From Syntrophaceae bacterium (lineage in GTDB: Bacteria; Desulfobacterota; SM23-61), in contig JACAEW010000248.1 of assembly GCA_013388675.1 (NCBI GenBank), positions 1 through 37,774 on the forward strand: a stretch of 37,774 nucleotides of DNA. Reading direction: 5' to 3'. Below the pieces are notes generated by a model. It did not search any database. It saw nothing but the letters and a program-made list of their open reading frames with translations, and was not told the DNA's origin. Position numbers and translations under genes: made by a program. This document shows, in pieces, positions 1 to 8,482 of this stretch (positions are counted from its first letter, which is position 1; every line of letters begins with the position of its first letter).

Positions 1-488
1 AATCCCAGGTTAAACAACGACAACCCCATTGATTTCCAACGCGACCCGATGGAAGAACCGCTGCCTCAGGATGTCCTGCCCCGGGCGGGATGCCGCCCTG
101 GGCCCGGCCAACTCTCTTCAGGCAGGGGTAGACCCGGGAAGCTTAAAATCATCCTCAAGCACCCACTCGATTGGGAGAAGACCCAAAGTAAAATTTCCCC
201 TTCCCTGGCGGGAGGGGATGAAGGGGAGGGGGGAGGAAGTATTTTTTTTACGAGTTCAACATCCCTTTTTGAACGGAACTCTTTACAGATTGAACAATTA
301 TGATCGGAACAGCCGGTTCGGGCTCCTCATCGACAGGTGTTCGGGAAGAAAAAAGCCCCCAAAAGGACCCCGGATATTTTAAAAATCCATCGTGTTTCTA
401 AATAGTTAGGCATTCGATCCGAGGCTGCGGCGACGGGAGAAGGGCCTGGTGACCTGTTGGGTTTCCCGAAGGCATAGGAATTGCGAGA
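1..488. other. Left-edge region without a recognised gene
   Basis: No protein family or RNA gene is recognised here. One plus-strand frame is open from the window edge to about 303, but its translation is rich in Pro, Gly and Arg and resembles no family I know, so it is not called. A purine/pyrimidine-biased stretch at about 195-240 (CCCCTTCCC followed by GGGAGGGGATGAAGGGGAGG) can fold on itself and looks like a degenerate intergenic repeat. The promoter of the downstream TPR gene may lie here, but no convincing -35/-10 pair was seen. Confidence 0.4.
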
Positions 489-1658
489 TTGAAAATGCCC
501 CTGGAGGAGTTCCTTTTCCTCCAGAATCCGAGGCAGGCAAGGATATGGGAAATGCCCGAGCAATTGAATTCTCTCCCGGGGGAGCCCGAGGTTCTGCCGA
601 TAAAACCGCCAGATGAGCTCCATCCGACCCCGCCTTCCCCGAATGCGCCAGCCAAGGCTGTCGCCAGGAAACGACCGGGCCGGCTTTTGGGGGTATGGGA
701 TTATATTTTCGGCAAGGAAAGAAAGAAATCTGGAAAATACGAGGGCTCCTATGAGGAGGTTCTCGAACAGGCCCAAAAGTACCCGGAAAACGCCTCCCTC
801 CAACTGAAGTTGGCCGAGGTTTACCAAAGAAAAGGTCAGGAAGAAAAGGCCATCGCCAAGTTCTTCCAGGCGGCGGAGGCCTTCCGGAAGGAAAAATTTT
901 TGGCTCAAGCCATGGCCATCTACAAGCGGATCATCGCCATCAATCCCCATCTGATCCATGCCAACCTACGAATGGCCGAGGCCTACCGGGAAATGGGTTA
1001 TTTCTCCGATGCCCTAGCCCAATACCGGATCGTAGCCAAACATTATGAAGAGTGGGGGAAAAAGGAGCTGGTTCCCGGGTTCCTGAGCCTGATCCAGGAG
1101 ATCGAGAAGGAGAAGGCCCTCCGGGAAAAGGTAGAACCTCCGGGCAAATCCCAAGTCCCCCTTGAGCCCCAAGGGACCAGGAATAATCTTTATTGCCCCG
1201 AGGCAATGGCCGGGGCTCCCGGGGCTGCTAAAGGGTCTCGTTCAGGGGAAGGAATCGGGCAGGGATTCGACCTGCTGGCCGAGTTGGCCGTCAAAGACCC
1301 CGCGGGGTTCGACGATCCGAAAGAAATCTCTACCGAAAGAACCTTCGGCTTCGAGGCCATTTTCAAAGAGATACAGGCGATGGCGATGCCGGCTGAGGCC
1401 TACCCGGATTTCCACCTCCAAATGGGAAAAGCCTGCATGGAAATGGGGTTCAACGACGGGGCGATCGAGCACCTTCTGATCGCGATGGAAAAAGGGCAGA
1501 AACCCGCCCAAGCAGCCAATTTGCTAAGCAAATGCTACCGGGAGAAGGGATGGTTGCACGAAGCCCGGATGTGCTATGAAAAAGCCATGGAATTTGAGAG
1601 GAACCGCCAGAAAGAACCTTCCACGCCCTCGCCCTTGTCCCATTTACCCTCCTCCTGA
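489..1658 (+). CDS. TPR repeat protein (paralogue of the one at 2546)
   Basis: A 389-residue cytoplasmic tetratricopeptide-repeat protein. TPR-type helical pairs occupy about residues 90-200 (motifs such as LKLAEVYQRKGQEEKAIAKF) and about 300-375. They are joined by a Pro/Gly-rich linker and a short FGFEAIFKEIQ segment. The same architecture, including the FGFEEIFKEL segment, recurs in the protein at 2546-3634, so the two are paralogues from duplication. TPRs usually act as protein-interaction scaffolds; the position in a GTPase/cyclic-nucleotide cluster suggests a scaffold for that module (inference). The start is uncertain: TTG at 489 has an AGGAA 8 bases upstream, ATG at 552 has AAGG 9 bases upstream, and the paralogue begins opposite residue ~67, so the first ~66 residues may not be translated. 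Confidence 0.8.
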   Translation: MKMPLEEFLFLQNPRQARIWEMPEQLNSLPGEPEVLPIKPPDELHPTPPSPNAPAKAVARKRPGRLLGVWDYIFGKERKKSGKYEGSYEEVLEQAQKYPENASLQLKLAEVYQRKGQEEKAIAKFFQAAEAFRKEKFLAQAMAIYKRIIAINPHLIHANLRMAEAYREMGYFSDALAQYRIVAKHYEEWGKKELVPGFLSLIQEIEKEKALREKVEPPGKSQVPLEPQGTRNNLYCPEAMAGAPGAAKGSRSGEGIGQGFDLLAELAVKDPAGFDDPKEISTERTFGFEAIFKEIQAMAMPAEAYPDFHLQMGKACMEMGFNDGAIEHLLIAMEKGQKPAQAANLLSKCYREKGWLHEARMCYEKAMEFERNRQKEPSTPSPLSHLPSS

Positions 1659-2006
1659 AGTCTAATCCCTGAATCGGCGCCCAGCGCGACTGCGCCCCAC
1701 CCCGGGCTTCAGGAGGGGTCTTGCCTTGAGCGGCTTCGCGTGCCAGCTTGCGGGGACCTGCTATGAAGTGCTAGGATTGCCCGAAAGGGGTCCCCGGAAG
1801 AAATCCTCTTGTCGTGGCGCGCGTTGCCCCCTTCGTTTGCCGCAAGAAGGGGCAATTTTTCTCAAGTTTTACGAAAATTCGACCGAAACCAATAGCAGTA
1901 ACCCTTAGAAGGCATGGATATTCCGGGGAACCCTTTCACCCAAAACCTACCCATGATTTACATCCTCCGGGGAGCGAAGAACCCCCCGGGGAAAAAGGAG
2001 GAGAAA
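1659..2006. other. Intergenic region between TPR gene and CNBD gene
   Basis: A gap of about 350 bases after the first TPR gene. It holds the terminator-like hairpin at 1824-1860 and the strong ribosome binding site of the next gene (AAAGGAGGAG at about 1994-2003). No other coding signal is convincing: the open frames here lack family resemblance. The terminator suggests that the TPR gene and the rest of the cluster may be separate transcripts. Confidence 0.5.
1824..1860 (+). terminator. Rho-independent terminator after first TPR gene
   Basis: TTGCCCCCTTC pairs with GAAGGGGCAA (one bulged C) around an 11-base loop, followed directly by TTTTT. This is the classic stem plus U-tract layout. It lies about 165 bases after the stop codon of the TPR gene. 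Confidence 0.7.
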
Positions 2007-2429
2007 ATGGTTCCCATCGAAAGAATTCGGAATGTCGAAATCTTCCAAGGGCTCGGGGATGAGGACCTAAAAGTCATTTCCCCTTACTGCCATGAGGAGA
2101 AGGTCCCTTCCGGGGCCGTCCTTTGCGCCGAGGGCGAGCGGGCCGATCGGCTCTTCATCCTGGAGGATGGAAAGGTTGCCATTCAATTCAAAAAAGGGGT
2201 GAGCTTCGAAATCCAGGGACCGGGAAAAATCCTGGGCTGGTCTTTTCTGGTTCCCCCGAACCGATATACGGCCTCCGCGGTGGCCGTGGCTCCATCCCGA
2301 TTACTGGTTATAACCAGTCCGAATTTCTATGATCTGGTCCACAAAGACAGCCGCTTGGGCTTGAAGATTATGGACAATCTCTCGCAGGTGGTTTCCGCCC
2401 GTTTAAAAACCTTCGTAGAGATTCACTGA
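2007..2429 (+). CDS. Cyclic-nucleotide-binding domain protein
   Basis: A 140-residue protein that is essentially one CNBD/CRP-type beta-barrel. The N-terminus (IFQGLGDEDLKVISPYCHEE) is the usual helical lead-in, followed by GAVLCAEGERADRLFILEDGKVAI, which matches the family pattern of a sensory jelly roll. No DNA-binding helix-turn-helix follows, so it is not a CRP-type transcription factor by itself. The phosphate-binding cassette is not canonical: the usual G-E-x-x-L...R-x-A reads GKILGW...RYTASA, so cAMP or cGMP binding is uncertain. The ATG at 2007 is chosen because AAAGGAGGAG precedes it; the frame is open further upstream to 1914. It probably acts as a sensory partner of the neighbouring GTPase/TPR proteins (inference). 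Confidence 0.82.
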   Translation: MVPIERIRNVEIFQGLGDEDLKVISPYCHEEKVPSGAVLCAEGERADRLFILEDGKVAIQFKKGVSFEIQGPGKILGWSFLVPPNRYTASAVAVAPSRLLVITSPNFYDLVHKDSRLGLKIMDNLSQVVSARLKTFVEIH

Positions 2430-2545
2430 GGAGCCATGCAGAGGGCAGGCCAACCGGCGTCTGCCGTGGGGGCTGGAGGAAGGGGCGACGCCTAGCCGCG
2501 GGGCAGGCGAAGAACAAAAGCCATACCCTCGATGGGGAAGGGCCT

Positions 2546-3634
2546 ATGAGAATCGTAGAAAAGCTGGGAAGTCTTCTAAAAAAGGGAAAACCCAAGCCTC
2601 AGGACCCGTTGGACCGTTACCTGATCTTGGTGAAGAAAGAGCCGGAAAATGCCACGGCTCACTTGAAATTGGCCGAGCTATATCAGAAGAGGGGCGAAAA
2701 GAAAAAGGCCATCGCCGAATACCTGGCGGCGGCGGAGATTTTTCTGAAAAACCAATTCTACGCCCGGGCCATGGCGATCTACAAGCAGGTACCCAAGCAG
2801 GACCCCTCTCTGGACCACGTGTACCTGAGGATTGCCGATATTTACCGCAAAATGGGTTTCACGGGGGATGCCATCGCCCAGTATCGAGTTTTGGTCCAAC
2901 ACTACGACGCCCAGGGATTAAAGGACAGAGCCCTCGAAGTTTTAAACCTGATGGCCGAAATGGACCCCCGCAAGGCGGACCCGCAGGAGAAGATGGGCCC
3001 TCCCCGGGATGCGCCGAATACCCAAGAAGGAACTCCGGAGGCAAGACCCGCTCCTCTCCCGCACGCCGGGACGGAGGCCCAGGGGGCGCAAGGAAAACCT
3101 GAATTCTTCGACCTGGGTGCCATGTTGGAAACGGCTGGTCCCTCGCCGATCAACGATTTTAAGGAAATCTCCCAGGCGGATAAGGTCTTCGGTTTTGAGG
3201 AAATCTTCAAAGAGCTGAAGGAGACCAGCGGTCCCAGCGCGGTGGACCCCAATTTCAATTACAACCTGGGAGTGGCCTCCCGCGAATTGGGTTTCCTGGA
3301 AGATGCCATCGAGCAATTCCAGGTGGCCCTGGAGAAGAACCAAAATCCCTTTGAGGCGGCCACCCTGATGGGGCTTTGTTACAAGGAAAAGGGTCAATGG
3401 AGCAAAGCGGCGCAGGCCCTGCAAAAGGCCCTTCAAATCCAGGGGATTCCCGAGAAGAAGATGATCGAGGTGAAATACGAGTTGGGATTGATCTGCAAAC
3501 AGGAGGGCAAGACGGAAGAGGCCCTGGGGCTCATGAAGGAGATTTTGGCCGTGGACCAAAAATTTCGGGATGCCCGGAACGAATTCACCCGACTCAAGGA
3601 GCAGGGAATCTCTCGGGCGAAGTCCCTGGCGTAG
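2546..3634 (+). CDS. TPR repeat protein
   Basis: A 362-residue TPR scaffold. The N-terminal TPR block spans about residues 20-150 (LKLAELYQKRGEKKKAIAEY, then LRIADIYRKMGFTGDAIAQY). A Pro-rich linker covers about 150-190, then comes FGFEEIFKELKE, and a second TPR block spans about 230-350 (YNLGVASRELGFLEDAIEQF, followed by two further repeats). It is collinear with the protein at 489-1658 but has more C-terminal repeats. GGGGAAGGG precedes the ATG. It lies 21 bases upstream of the MglA-like GTPase gene, so co-transcription and a role as GTPase partner or scaffold are likely. No signal peptide or membrane segment is seen. Confidence 0.85.
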   Translation: MRIVEKLGSLLKKGKPKPQDPLDRYLILVKKEPENATAHLKLAELYQKRGEKKKAIAEYLAAAEIFLKNQFYARAMAIYKQVPKQDPSLDHVYLRIADIYRKMGFTGDAIAQYRVLVQHYDAQGLKDRALEVLNLMAEMDPRKADPQEKMGPPRDAPNTQEGTPEARPAPLPHAGTEAQGAQGKPEFFDLGAMLETAGPSPINDFKEISQADKVFGFEEIFKELKETSGPSAVDPNFNYNLGVASRELGFLEDAIEQFQVALEKNQNPFEAATLMGLCYKEKGQWSKAAQALQKALQIQGIPEKKMIEVKYELGLICKQEGKTEEALGLMKEILAVDQKFRDARNEFTRLKEQGISRAKSLA

Positions 3635-3655
3635 GGAAAAGCGGAGGGGAAAAGA

Positions 3656-4822
3656 ATGGCGGTTTTCAATTATGCCAAAAAAGAGATTGACGCTAAAATC
3701 GTCTATTATGGCCCGGCCATTTCCGGAAAAACGACCAACCTTCAGTTCATCCACCAGCACCTGAAGCCGGATCAGAGGGGGAAGATCGTCTCCCTGGCAA
3801 CCAACGAAGACCGGACTCTCTTCTTCGACTTTCTGCCCATCGAGCTGGAGTGCGTTCGCGGCTTTAAGACCCGCATTCATCTATACACGGTCCCCGGCCA
3901 GGTGTATTACGGAGCCACCCGAAGGGCGGTCCTCACCGGCGCCGACGGGGTGGTTTTCGTGGTCGATTCCCATGCCGACCGCCTGGAAGACAACCTGACC
4001 AGCTTTAAGGACCTGGAGGATAATCTCCGGTATTATGGGAAAAAGATCGAGACCCTTCCTCTGGTCGTCCAGTACAACAAAAGGGACCTACCCCATATCC
4101 TGAGTGTGGAGGAGCTGAACCAGAGTTTCAATCGTTACAAGAGTCCCCACTTTGAATCGGTGGCCTCTCAGGGAAAAGGGGTTTTTGAGAGCCTGACCAT
4201 GGCGTGCCGCCTGGTTTTGAAGGCCATCGAAAACGGAGTGGAGTCCAGGCGCTCCCCCGGGGGGGCGGAAAAAGGCCCGGTAACCGCCCCGAGGGGCGCG
4301 GCCCTGGGAAAACCCGCTCCATCCCCCGATCCGCCCCAGCCCCGTCTGGAGCCCCCTTCGGCGGCCAGACCTCCGGTAATGGAGAAGGCAAGCACCCCGG
4401 CCAAGGGGGTTCAGCCGGTTCTGCAGCCCCCGCGGACCCGGGCATTTTCCCAGGAAAAGGAAGGTCCTTCCTTAGAACCTTTGGCTGCCGGGAAAATTCC
4501 CTCCCTGAAGGTCGAAAAAGCCGAGGAGGAGAAAAAGCCGCTCACTTCCCCTCAGCCGGGGAAGGGTTTGGAAAAAAAGAAGTTGGACTTCTCCTTCAAA
4601 CTGGAGAAGGGGGGTGAGATTAAAGCCCACCCCGCTTTGGATAAAGAAGGTCCCCAGGGGAAGGAGAATATCAGGATTGTTTCCTGCGGGCAGGCCCGGA
4701 TCACTTCTCCCGGGAGCCTGGAGGTCCCGCTAACCCTGGAGGTCGATGGGACCCAGAAGGGTCTTTGCCTCAGCCTCAGCCTTTCCATCAAACTCGAATC
4801 CCTTGAAGTGAGACACGAATAG
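3656..4822 (+). CDS. mglA: MglA-like small GTPase with long C-terminal tail
   Basis: A 388-residue protein. Residues 1-190 form a Ras-like GTPase of the MglA family: P-loop GPAISGKTT (19-27), switch II region TVPGQ (78-82) and guanine-specificity motif NKRD (141-144). MglA proteins set cell polarity for gliding or type IV pilus motility in myxobacteria and relatives. Typical MglA is about 195 residues; here a Pro/Ala/Lys-rich linker (about 195-335) leads to a small C-terminal segment (about 338-388, IRIVSCGQARITSPGSLEVP onward) that may be a separate beta domain. No MglB (Roadblock) GAP is visible in the window. GGGGAAAAG precedes the ATG. It sits between the TPR gene and the TPR/zinc-ribbon membrane protein in one tight run. 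The GTPase assignment is certain; the motility role is inference. Confidence 0.9.
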   Translation: MAVFNYAKKEIDAKIVYYGPAISGKTTNLQFIHQHLKPDQRGKIVSLATNEDRTLFFDFLPIELECVRGFKTRIHLYTVPGQVYYGATRRAVLTGADGVVFVVDSHADRLEDNLTSFKDLEDNLRYYGKKIETLPLVVQYNKRDLPHILSVEELNQSFNRYKSPHFESVASQGKGVFESLTMACRLVLKAIENGVESRRSPGGAEKGPVTAPRGAALGKPAPSPDPPQPRLEPPSAARPPVMEKASTPAKGVQPVLQPPRTRAFSQEKEGPSLEPLAAGKIPSLKVEKAEEEKKPLTSPQPGKGLEKKKLDFSFKLEKGGEIKAHPALDKEGPQGKENIRIVSCGQARITSPGSLEVPLTLEVDGTQKGLCLSLSLSIKLESLEVRHE

Positions 4823-4829
4823 GAAGGCC

Positions 4830-6818
4830 ATGGCCGGAATCCTTTCCTTCAGTACGCCTCTCGGTCACCGCCCTCTGCCGATTCCCGGGGCCCCAAGGGG
4901 GATGGGGCTGCTGGGCGTACTGGTCCTCCTCGGAGCACTGGCCCTGGGTCCCTCCTTCGGCTGGGCACAACCAGCTTCCCCGGAGACGCAAGGGGGAATC
5001 CCGAAGGAGGAGATGGAGAAAGCCTGGTTCGCCCATCGGGAAATATTGGAGAAAGGGGACTGGGAAAGGAGCCGGGCCGAGCTTGAAAAGGTGTACCAAT
5101 GGAAATTGGACCAGGGGATCCGAAACCATTATTCCTATGCTTTGGCCTTGATCCGGGAGAGTGAGAGGGCCGCCAAAAGGGAGATCGGGGTCGCCGCCTC
5201 TGAGCTTCTTCTCTATGCCGAGAGAATGGCGCCCGACTTCTCCGAAGTCAAACGCGCGCGAGCCGCTTGGCTGGGGTCCCATGCATTTGACTCCTTTGGA
5301 AACGCCGCCCAATCGGTGTGGAGTTGGTTCCAGGGCTTTTTTCTTTCTTTCGCCAACCCGGACGAGGCGATCCCCCGTTTGGCCAACTTGACCTTCTGGC
5401 TTCTCCTGAGCTTTTTTCTCACCTTTGCGGCTTTTTCATTTTCTTGCTTTCTCCGTCATTACTCCTTTTTTAACCATCACCTGAGGCATTTGGTCGGCCT
5501 TCGAATAAGCCCTGTTCCCATGATGTTTTTAAGCTTCCTTCTGCTCTTGTCCCCCCTTTTTTTGGACCTGGGCTGGATGTGGCTGTTTGCCCTGTGGACC
5601 CTGGCCTTCTGGACTTATGGCCGATGGACGGACCGGGTGGTGACTTTGGTCCTCGTGGGTCTCCTGCTTCTGCTCCCTGCGGGGGTCCGCTTCCACGCCT
5701 CTCTTGTCCATTCTCTAACCGGGAAGGGAGTTCCCGAAATTCTACGGGCCAACTACGGAGCCTGGGACGAGGAGCTTTACCAAAAGCTTCTTTCGATGAA
5801 TCGGGAAAAACCGGAGGATGCCGATGTCTTGATGGCCCTGGGGCTGGTGGAAAAGAGGATGGGGAAGTATGCCGCGGCGGAGCAGCGGTTCTCCTTAGGG
5901 GCCAGGCTGCCCCCGAAGGGTTTGGCGCTTCATAATTTGGGTAATGTATTCCTCGCGACCAACCGCCTGGAAATGGCCATGGAAGCCTATCAGGAGGCCG
6001 CCCGTCTGGACCCCTCCCGGCCGGAGACTTACTACAATCTGGGACAAGCGAACTTGCTGAAGCTTCGGATGAAGGAGGCGGAGGCCGAATTCCAGCGGGC
6101 CAAGGGACTGGAGCCAGCGAAGATTTCCTACCACACCGGAATCGCCTCGAAGAACCCCAACCGGTTGGTCATGGACCGGACCCTGGACCCTGGACGGGTT
6201 TGGGAGAGAGTCCTGGTTCCCAGCGCAGAGAGCGATCGGATCGCCCGGTCTTTTTGGGAATTGCTTTGGAAAGGAATTCCGCTGGATCATGGAGAGATGG
6301 GCATGGCGGCTCTCCTGGGGCTTCTAGGCCTGGTCCATCTGGGGTCCCGAAGAATACCGGTCATTCGCCATTGCGAGCGTTGCGGAACTTTGATCTGTCC
6401 GCTCTGCAACCCCCTCAGGGGCGCCGGTATCCAGTGCCTCCCCTGCCAGAACGCCTTTACCGCCAACCCGGCGGCCGACCTGGAGGTGGTGAGAAAGAAG
6501 AGGGGTGAAGTGGCCCGCTACCAGACGCGGGTTCACCTCCTGCCCCAGCGGATATCCTGGATATTGCCGGGGATGGGGCACCTGATGCGCGGCCGCTCCC
6601 TGGAAGGAATCGTTTATCTCTTCGTTTTGACCCTCATGGCGACCCGCTTCGTATGGTGGGAAGGGTGGGTCCCCCTTCCGTTAAGCCCGGCTGCCTCCCG
6701 CTCCGTTTCGGGGTTGGTGATGGCTGGATTGCTTTTTCTCCTTTTTTACGGGTTCGTCCAATACCGCATGGAATGCATCCGCCTGCAGGAGGTGAAATCC
6801 CATTTTCAACGGACGTAA
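4830..6818 (+). CDS. Membrane TPR protein with zinc-ribbon
   Basis: A 662-residue protein. A hydrophobic export signal (MGLLGVLVLLGALALGPSFG, ending near GWAQ) lies at about residues 25-47, followed by a periplasmic-type helical region. Membrane segments lie at about 190-210 and 230-290, then TPR repeats at about 325-440 (motifs LHNLGNVFLATNRLEMAMEA and YYNLGQANLLKLRMKEAEAE). Next come another hydrophobic segment, a cysteine cluster CERCGTLICPLC...CLPC typical of a zinc ribbon, and two C-terminal membrane segments. The start at 4830 has AGGAAGG just upstream; ATG 4902 would remove a 24-residue leader and place the signal peptide at the N-terminus. It follows the GTPase gene after 7 bases. Its role is not known to me; it may anchor the GTPase/TPR module in the membrane (inference). 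Confidence 0.82.
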   Translation: MAGILSFSTPLGHRPLPIPGAPRGMGLLGVLVLLGALALGPSFGWAQPASPETQGGIPKEEMEKAWFAHREILEKGDWERSRAELEKVYQWKLDQGIRNHYSYALALIRESERAAKREIGVAASELLLYAERMAPDFSEVKRARAAWLGSHAFDSFGNAAQSVWSWFQGFFLSFANPDEAIPRLANLTFWLLLSFFLTFAAFSFSCFLRHYSFFNHHLRHLVGLRISPVPMMFLSFLLLLSPLFLDLGWMWLFALWTLAFWTYGRWTDRVVTLVLVGLLLLLPAGVRFHASLVHSLTGKGVPEILRANYGAWDEELYQKLLSMNREKPEDADVLMALGLVEKRMGKYAAAEQRFSLGARLPPKGLALHNLGNVFLATNRLEMAMEAYQEAARLDPSRPETYYNLGQANLLKLRMKEAEAEFQRAKGLEPAKISYHTGIASKNPNRLVMDRTLDPGRVWERVLVPSAESDRIARSFWELLWKGIPLDHGEMGMAALLGLLGLVHLGSRRIPVIRHCERCGTLICPLCNPLRGAGIQCLPCQNAFTANPAADLEVVRKKRGEVARYQTRVHLLPQRISWILPGMGHLMRGRSLEGIVYLFVLTLMATRFVWWEGWVPLPLSPAASRSVSGLVMAGLLFLLFYGFVQYRMECIRLQEVKSHFQRT

Positions 6819-6837
6819 AAACGGAGAGGACATCGGT

Positions 6838-7869
6838 TTGACCGGGTCCCTGAAAGAGTTCGGGCTGACCGAACTCTTTCAAGTCTTAGGGCAGCAGCAG
6901 AAGACGGGGATTCTCAGCCTCCAGGGGGACAGGCAAAACGTTCAGGTGTTCTTCGAGAAGGGAATGATCGTGAAGGTCGACTTCCCCGAAGAGACGGGGG
7001 ATGAAACCGCCCTCGGTCGGAGGCTGATTCGGGGGGGCCTGATTTCCGCCGAAAACTGGAAGAAGGCCTACCGGCAGCACGAGGAAAACCTGGTTGGACT
7101 CGAGAAAGCGTTAGTCGGCAGCGGCCTGGTCACCCAGGAAGACCTTTCCGCGGCCCTACGCCTTTTGACCGTGGATACCCTGTACGGCCTTTTCCAATGG
7201 AAAAGAGGGAACTTCCGCTTCGAAAACCGGCCGGTCTCTTACGATCCCGAATTCATCGAGCCGTTGAATTCCGAATTCCTTCTCCTGGACGTGCTCCGCA
7301 TGGTCGATGAATGGCCCATGATCGCCAAGCGGCTCTCGGGCTTCGACATGATCCCCCAGAAAGTCAACCCTGCGGCCACGTTGGATGCCTTGGCCGGGAC
7401 CCCATGGGAAAAAAGCCGGACCTTCCAGATGGAGGTCATTTACGAATTGATCGACGGCCAGCGCTCCGTTCGGGAAATCGTCGACTTGAGCTTCGTGGAG
7501 GAATTCGAAGCCTGTAAAAACCTCGTCCTCCTCATGGATGCCGGCTTGATCGAACCCTGCATGGAGAAGGCCAACCAAGAAAGGAAATGCCGAAAGAGAG
7601 GGGCCCTTGCCCACCGCTTGACCGATGCAGGGGCTTATTTGGTCGCCGGGGCATTGGCGATATTCCTTTTCATTCATTTCTGGGAAAACCGCATTCCTCA
7701 TTTCCCCTTCAGCGAAGAAGAGCGGAAGGCCTGGCAGGTGTTCCATGAATCCCTTAAAAAGGTCCAAGAGGTGAAGCAGAGGAATGCCCAGGAGGTCTTT
7801 TTCCTGGAAGAGAACCGTTTGCCCAAAGACCCCTCCGAGATGGGGAGACGGGGACTCCTACCCTACTAA
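6838..7869 (+). CDS. DUF4388 (PATAN-type) protein with C-terminal membrane segment
   Basis: A 343-residue protein starting at TTG 6838 (AGAGGA upstream). The N-terminus, TGSLKEFGLTELFQVLGQQQ followed by KTGILSLQG, is the hallmark of DUF4388, related to the PATAN domain of cyanobacterial PatA. A predicted helical region and a second winged-helix-like part follow (about 175-245, containing IYELIDGQRSVREIVDLS). One membrane helix lies near residues 262-282 (AYLVAGALAIFLFIHFW), then a short charged C-terminus ends in RRGLLPY. Proteins of this type are associated with signalling; the biochemical function is not established. The stop codon lies exactly where the permease remnant begins, so the natural C-terminus may have been shortened by the same rearrangement. 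Confidence 0.83.
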   Translation: MTGSLKEFGLTELFQVLGQQQKTGILSLQGDRQNVQVFFEKGMIVKVDFPEETGDETALGRRLIRGGLISAENWKKAYRQHEENLVGLEKALVGSGLVTQEDLSAALRLLTVDTLYGLFQWKRGNFRFENRPVSYDPEFIEPLNSEFLLLDVLRMVDEWPMIAKRLSGFDMIPQKVNPAATLDALAGTPWEKSRTFQMEVIYELIDGQRSVREIVDLSFVEEFEACKNLVLLMDAGLIEPCMEKANQERKCRKRGALAHRLTDAGAYLVAGALAIFLFIHFWENRIPHFPFSEEERKAWQVFHESLKKVQEVKQRNAQEVFFLEENRLPKDPSEMGRRGLLPY

Positions 7870-8482
7870 AAATCCCGCCGCCCACCTGAGAGGCCATGGC
7901 GGTAATAAGAACCGCGTCCACTACCGAAAGGGGGATGGAGATGAGAAGCATGAGGAACTTTTGAAAAAAGACCAGGAGGCAGAGGAAGAAGCCGCAGAGG
8001 GTTAAGGGAAGGCGACTGCCCACCCGCGGATAATCAGCACAACCCCCGGGCTGATACTGAAACTAACCATCCCAATGGAACCCAACACCCCGGCCAGAAT
8101 GCCCCCCACACCGGTCACGCCGATTCCCCGGGCACCCGCCCTCCCAATTCTTTCTTTTCCAACAATCTCTCCGATGCTGTACATGTTTCCAACGCCGTTG
8201 ATCACTACAGCCAGGTAAGCCACCCGAAATGGGAGAATGGCGGAAGGGGAAAAACGGGGAGATTCAGGAAGCAGGGGGGGAGGAAAGGAAAGCCACTGAA
8301 CCTCCGGCCGGACGGAAAAAAACAGACGCCCGAGAATTCCCACCGGCAGGGTTCCCAGGAGAATTCCCCAGACCAGGGAGAGGGTCTTGAAAAAGTCCGG
8401 TAGCCTCTGGCTGAAGAAAGCGATGGCCGGGATGGTGACAAGGAAGACTTCCAGGATTGGAAAATCCCCCCGAGAAAATGGC
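7870..8482 (-). pseudogene. Remnant of an NCS2 nucleobase (xanthine/uracil) permease
   Basis: Translation of the minus strand gives a multi-helix membrane protein resembling the central/C-terminal part of the NCS2 (UraA/xanthine permease) family. Recognisable stretches are VAYLAVVINGVGNMYSIGE, VTGVGGILAGVLGSIG, SFSISPGVVLIIR, then RVGSR and ISIPLSVVDAVLITAMASQ. Reading stays in one frame from about 8480 to 8026, then continues in another frame from about 8023 to 7871, so there is a frameshift near 8021-8031. The family is about 430-450 residues; only about 200 remain. The N-terminal half is missing (cut by the M48 gene end at 8483) and the far C-terminus is missing (cut by the DUF4388 stop). 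No start codon or ribosome site is evident. The family call rests on motif recall, not a database search. Confidence 0.72.

Noticed and set aside
29..382. Plus-strand open frames at the left edge
   Set aside because: Translations are Pro/Gly/Arg-rich with no family resemblance, and the region contains repeat-like G-rich sequence.
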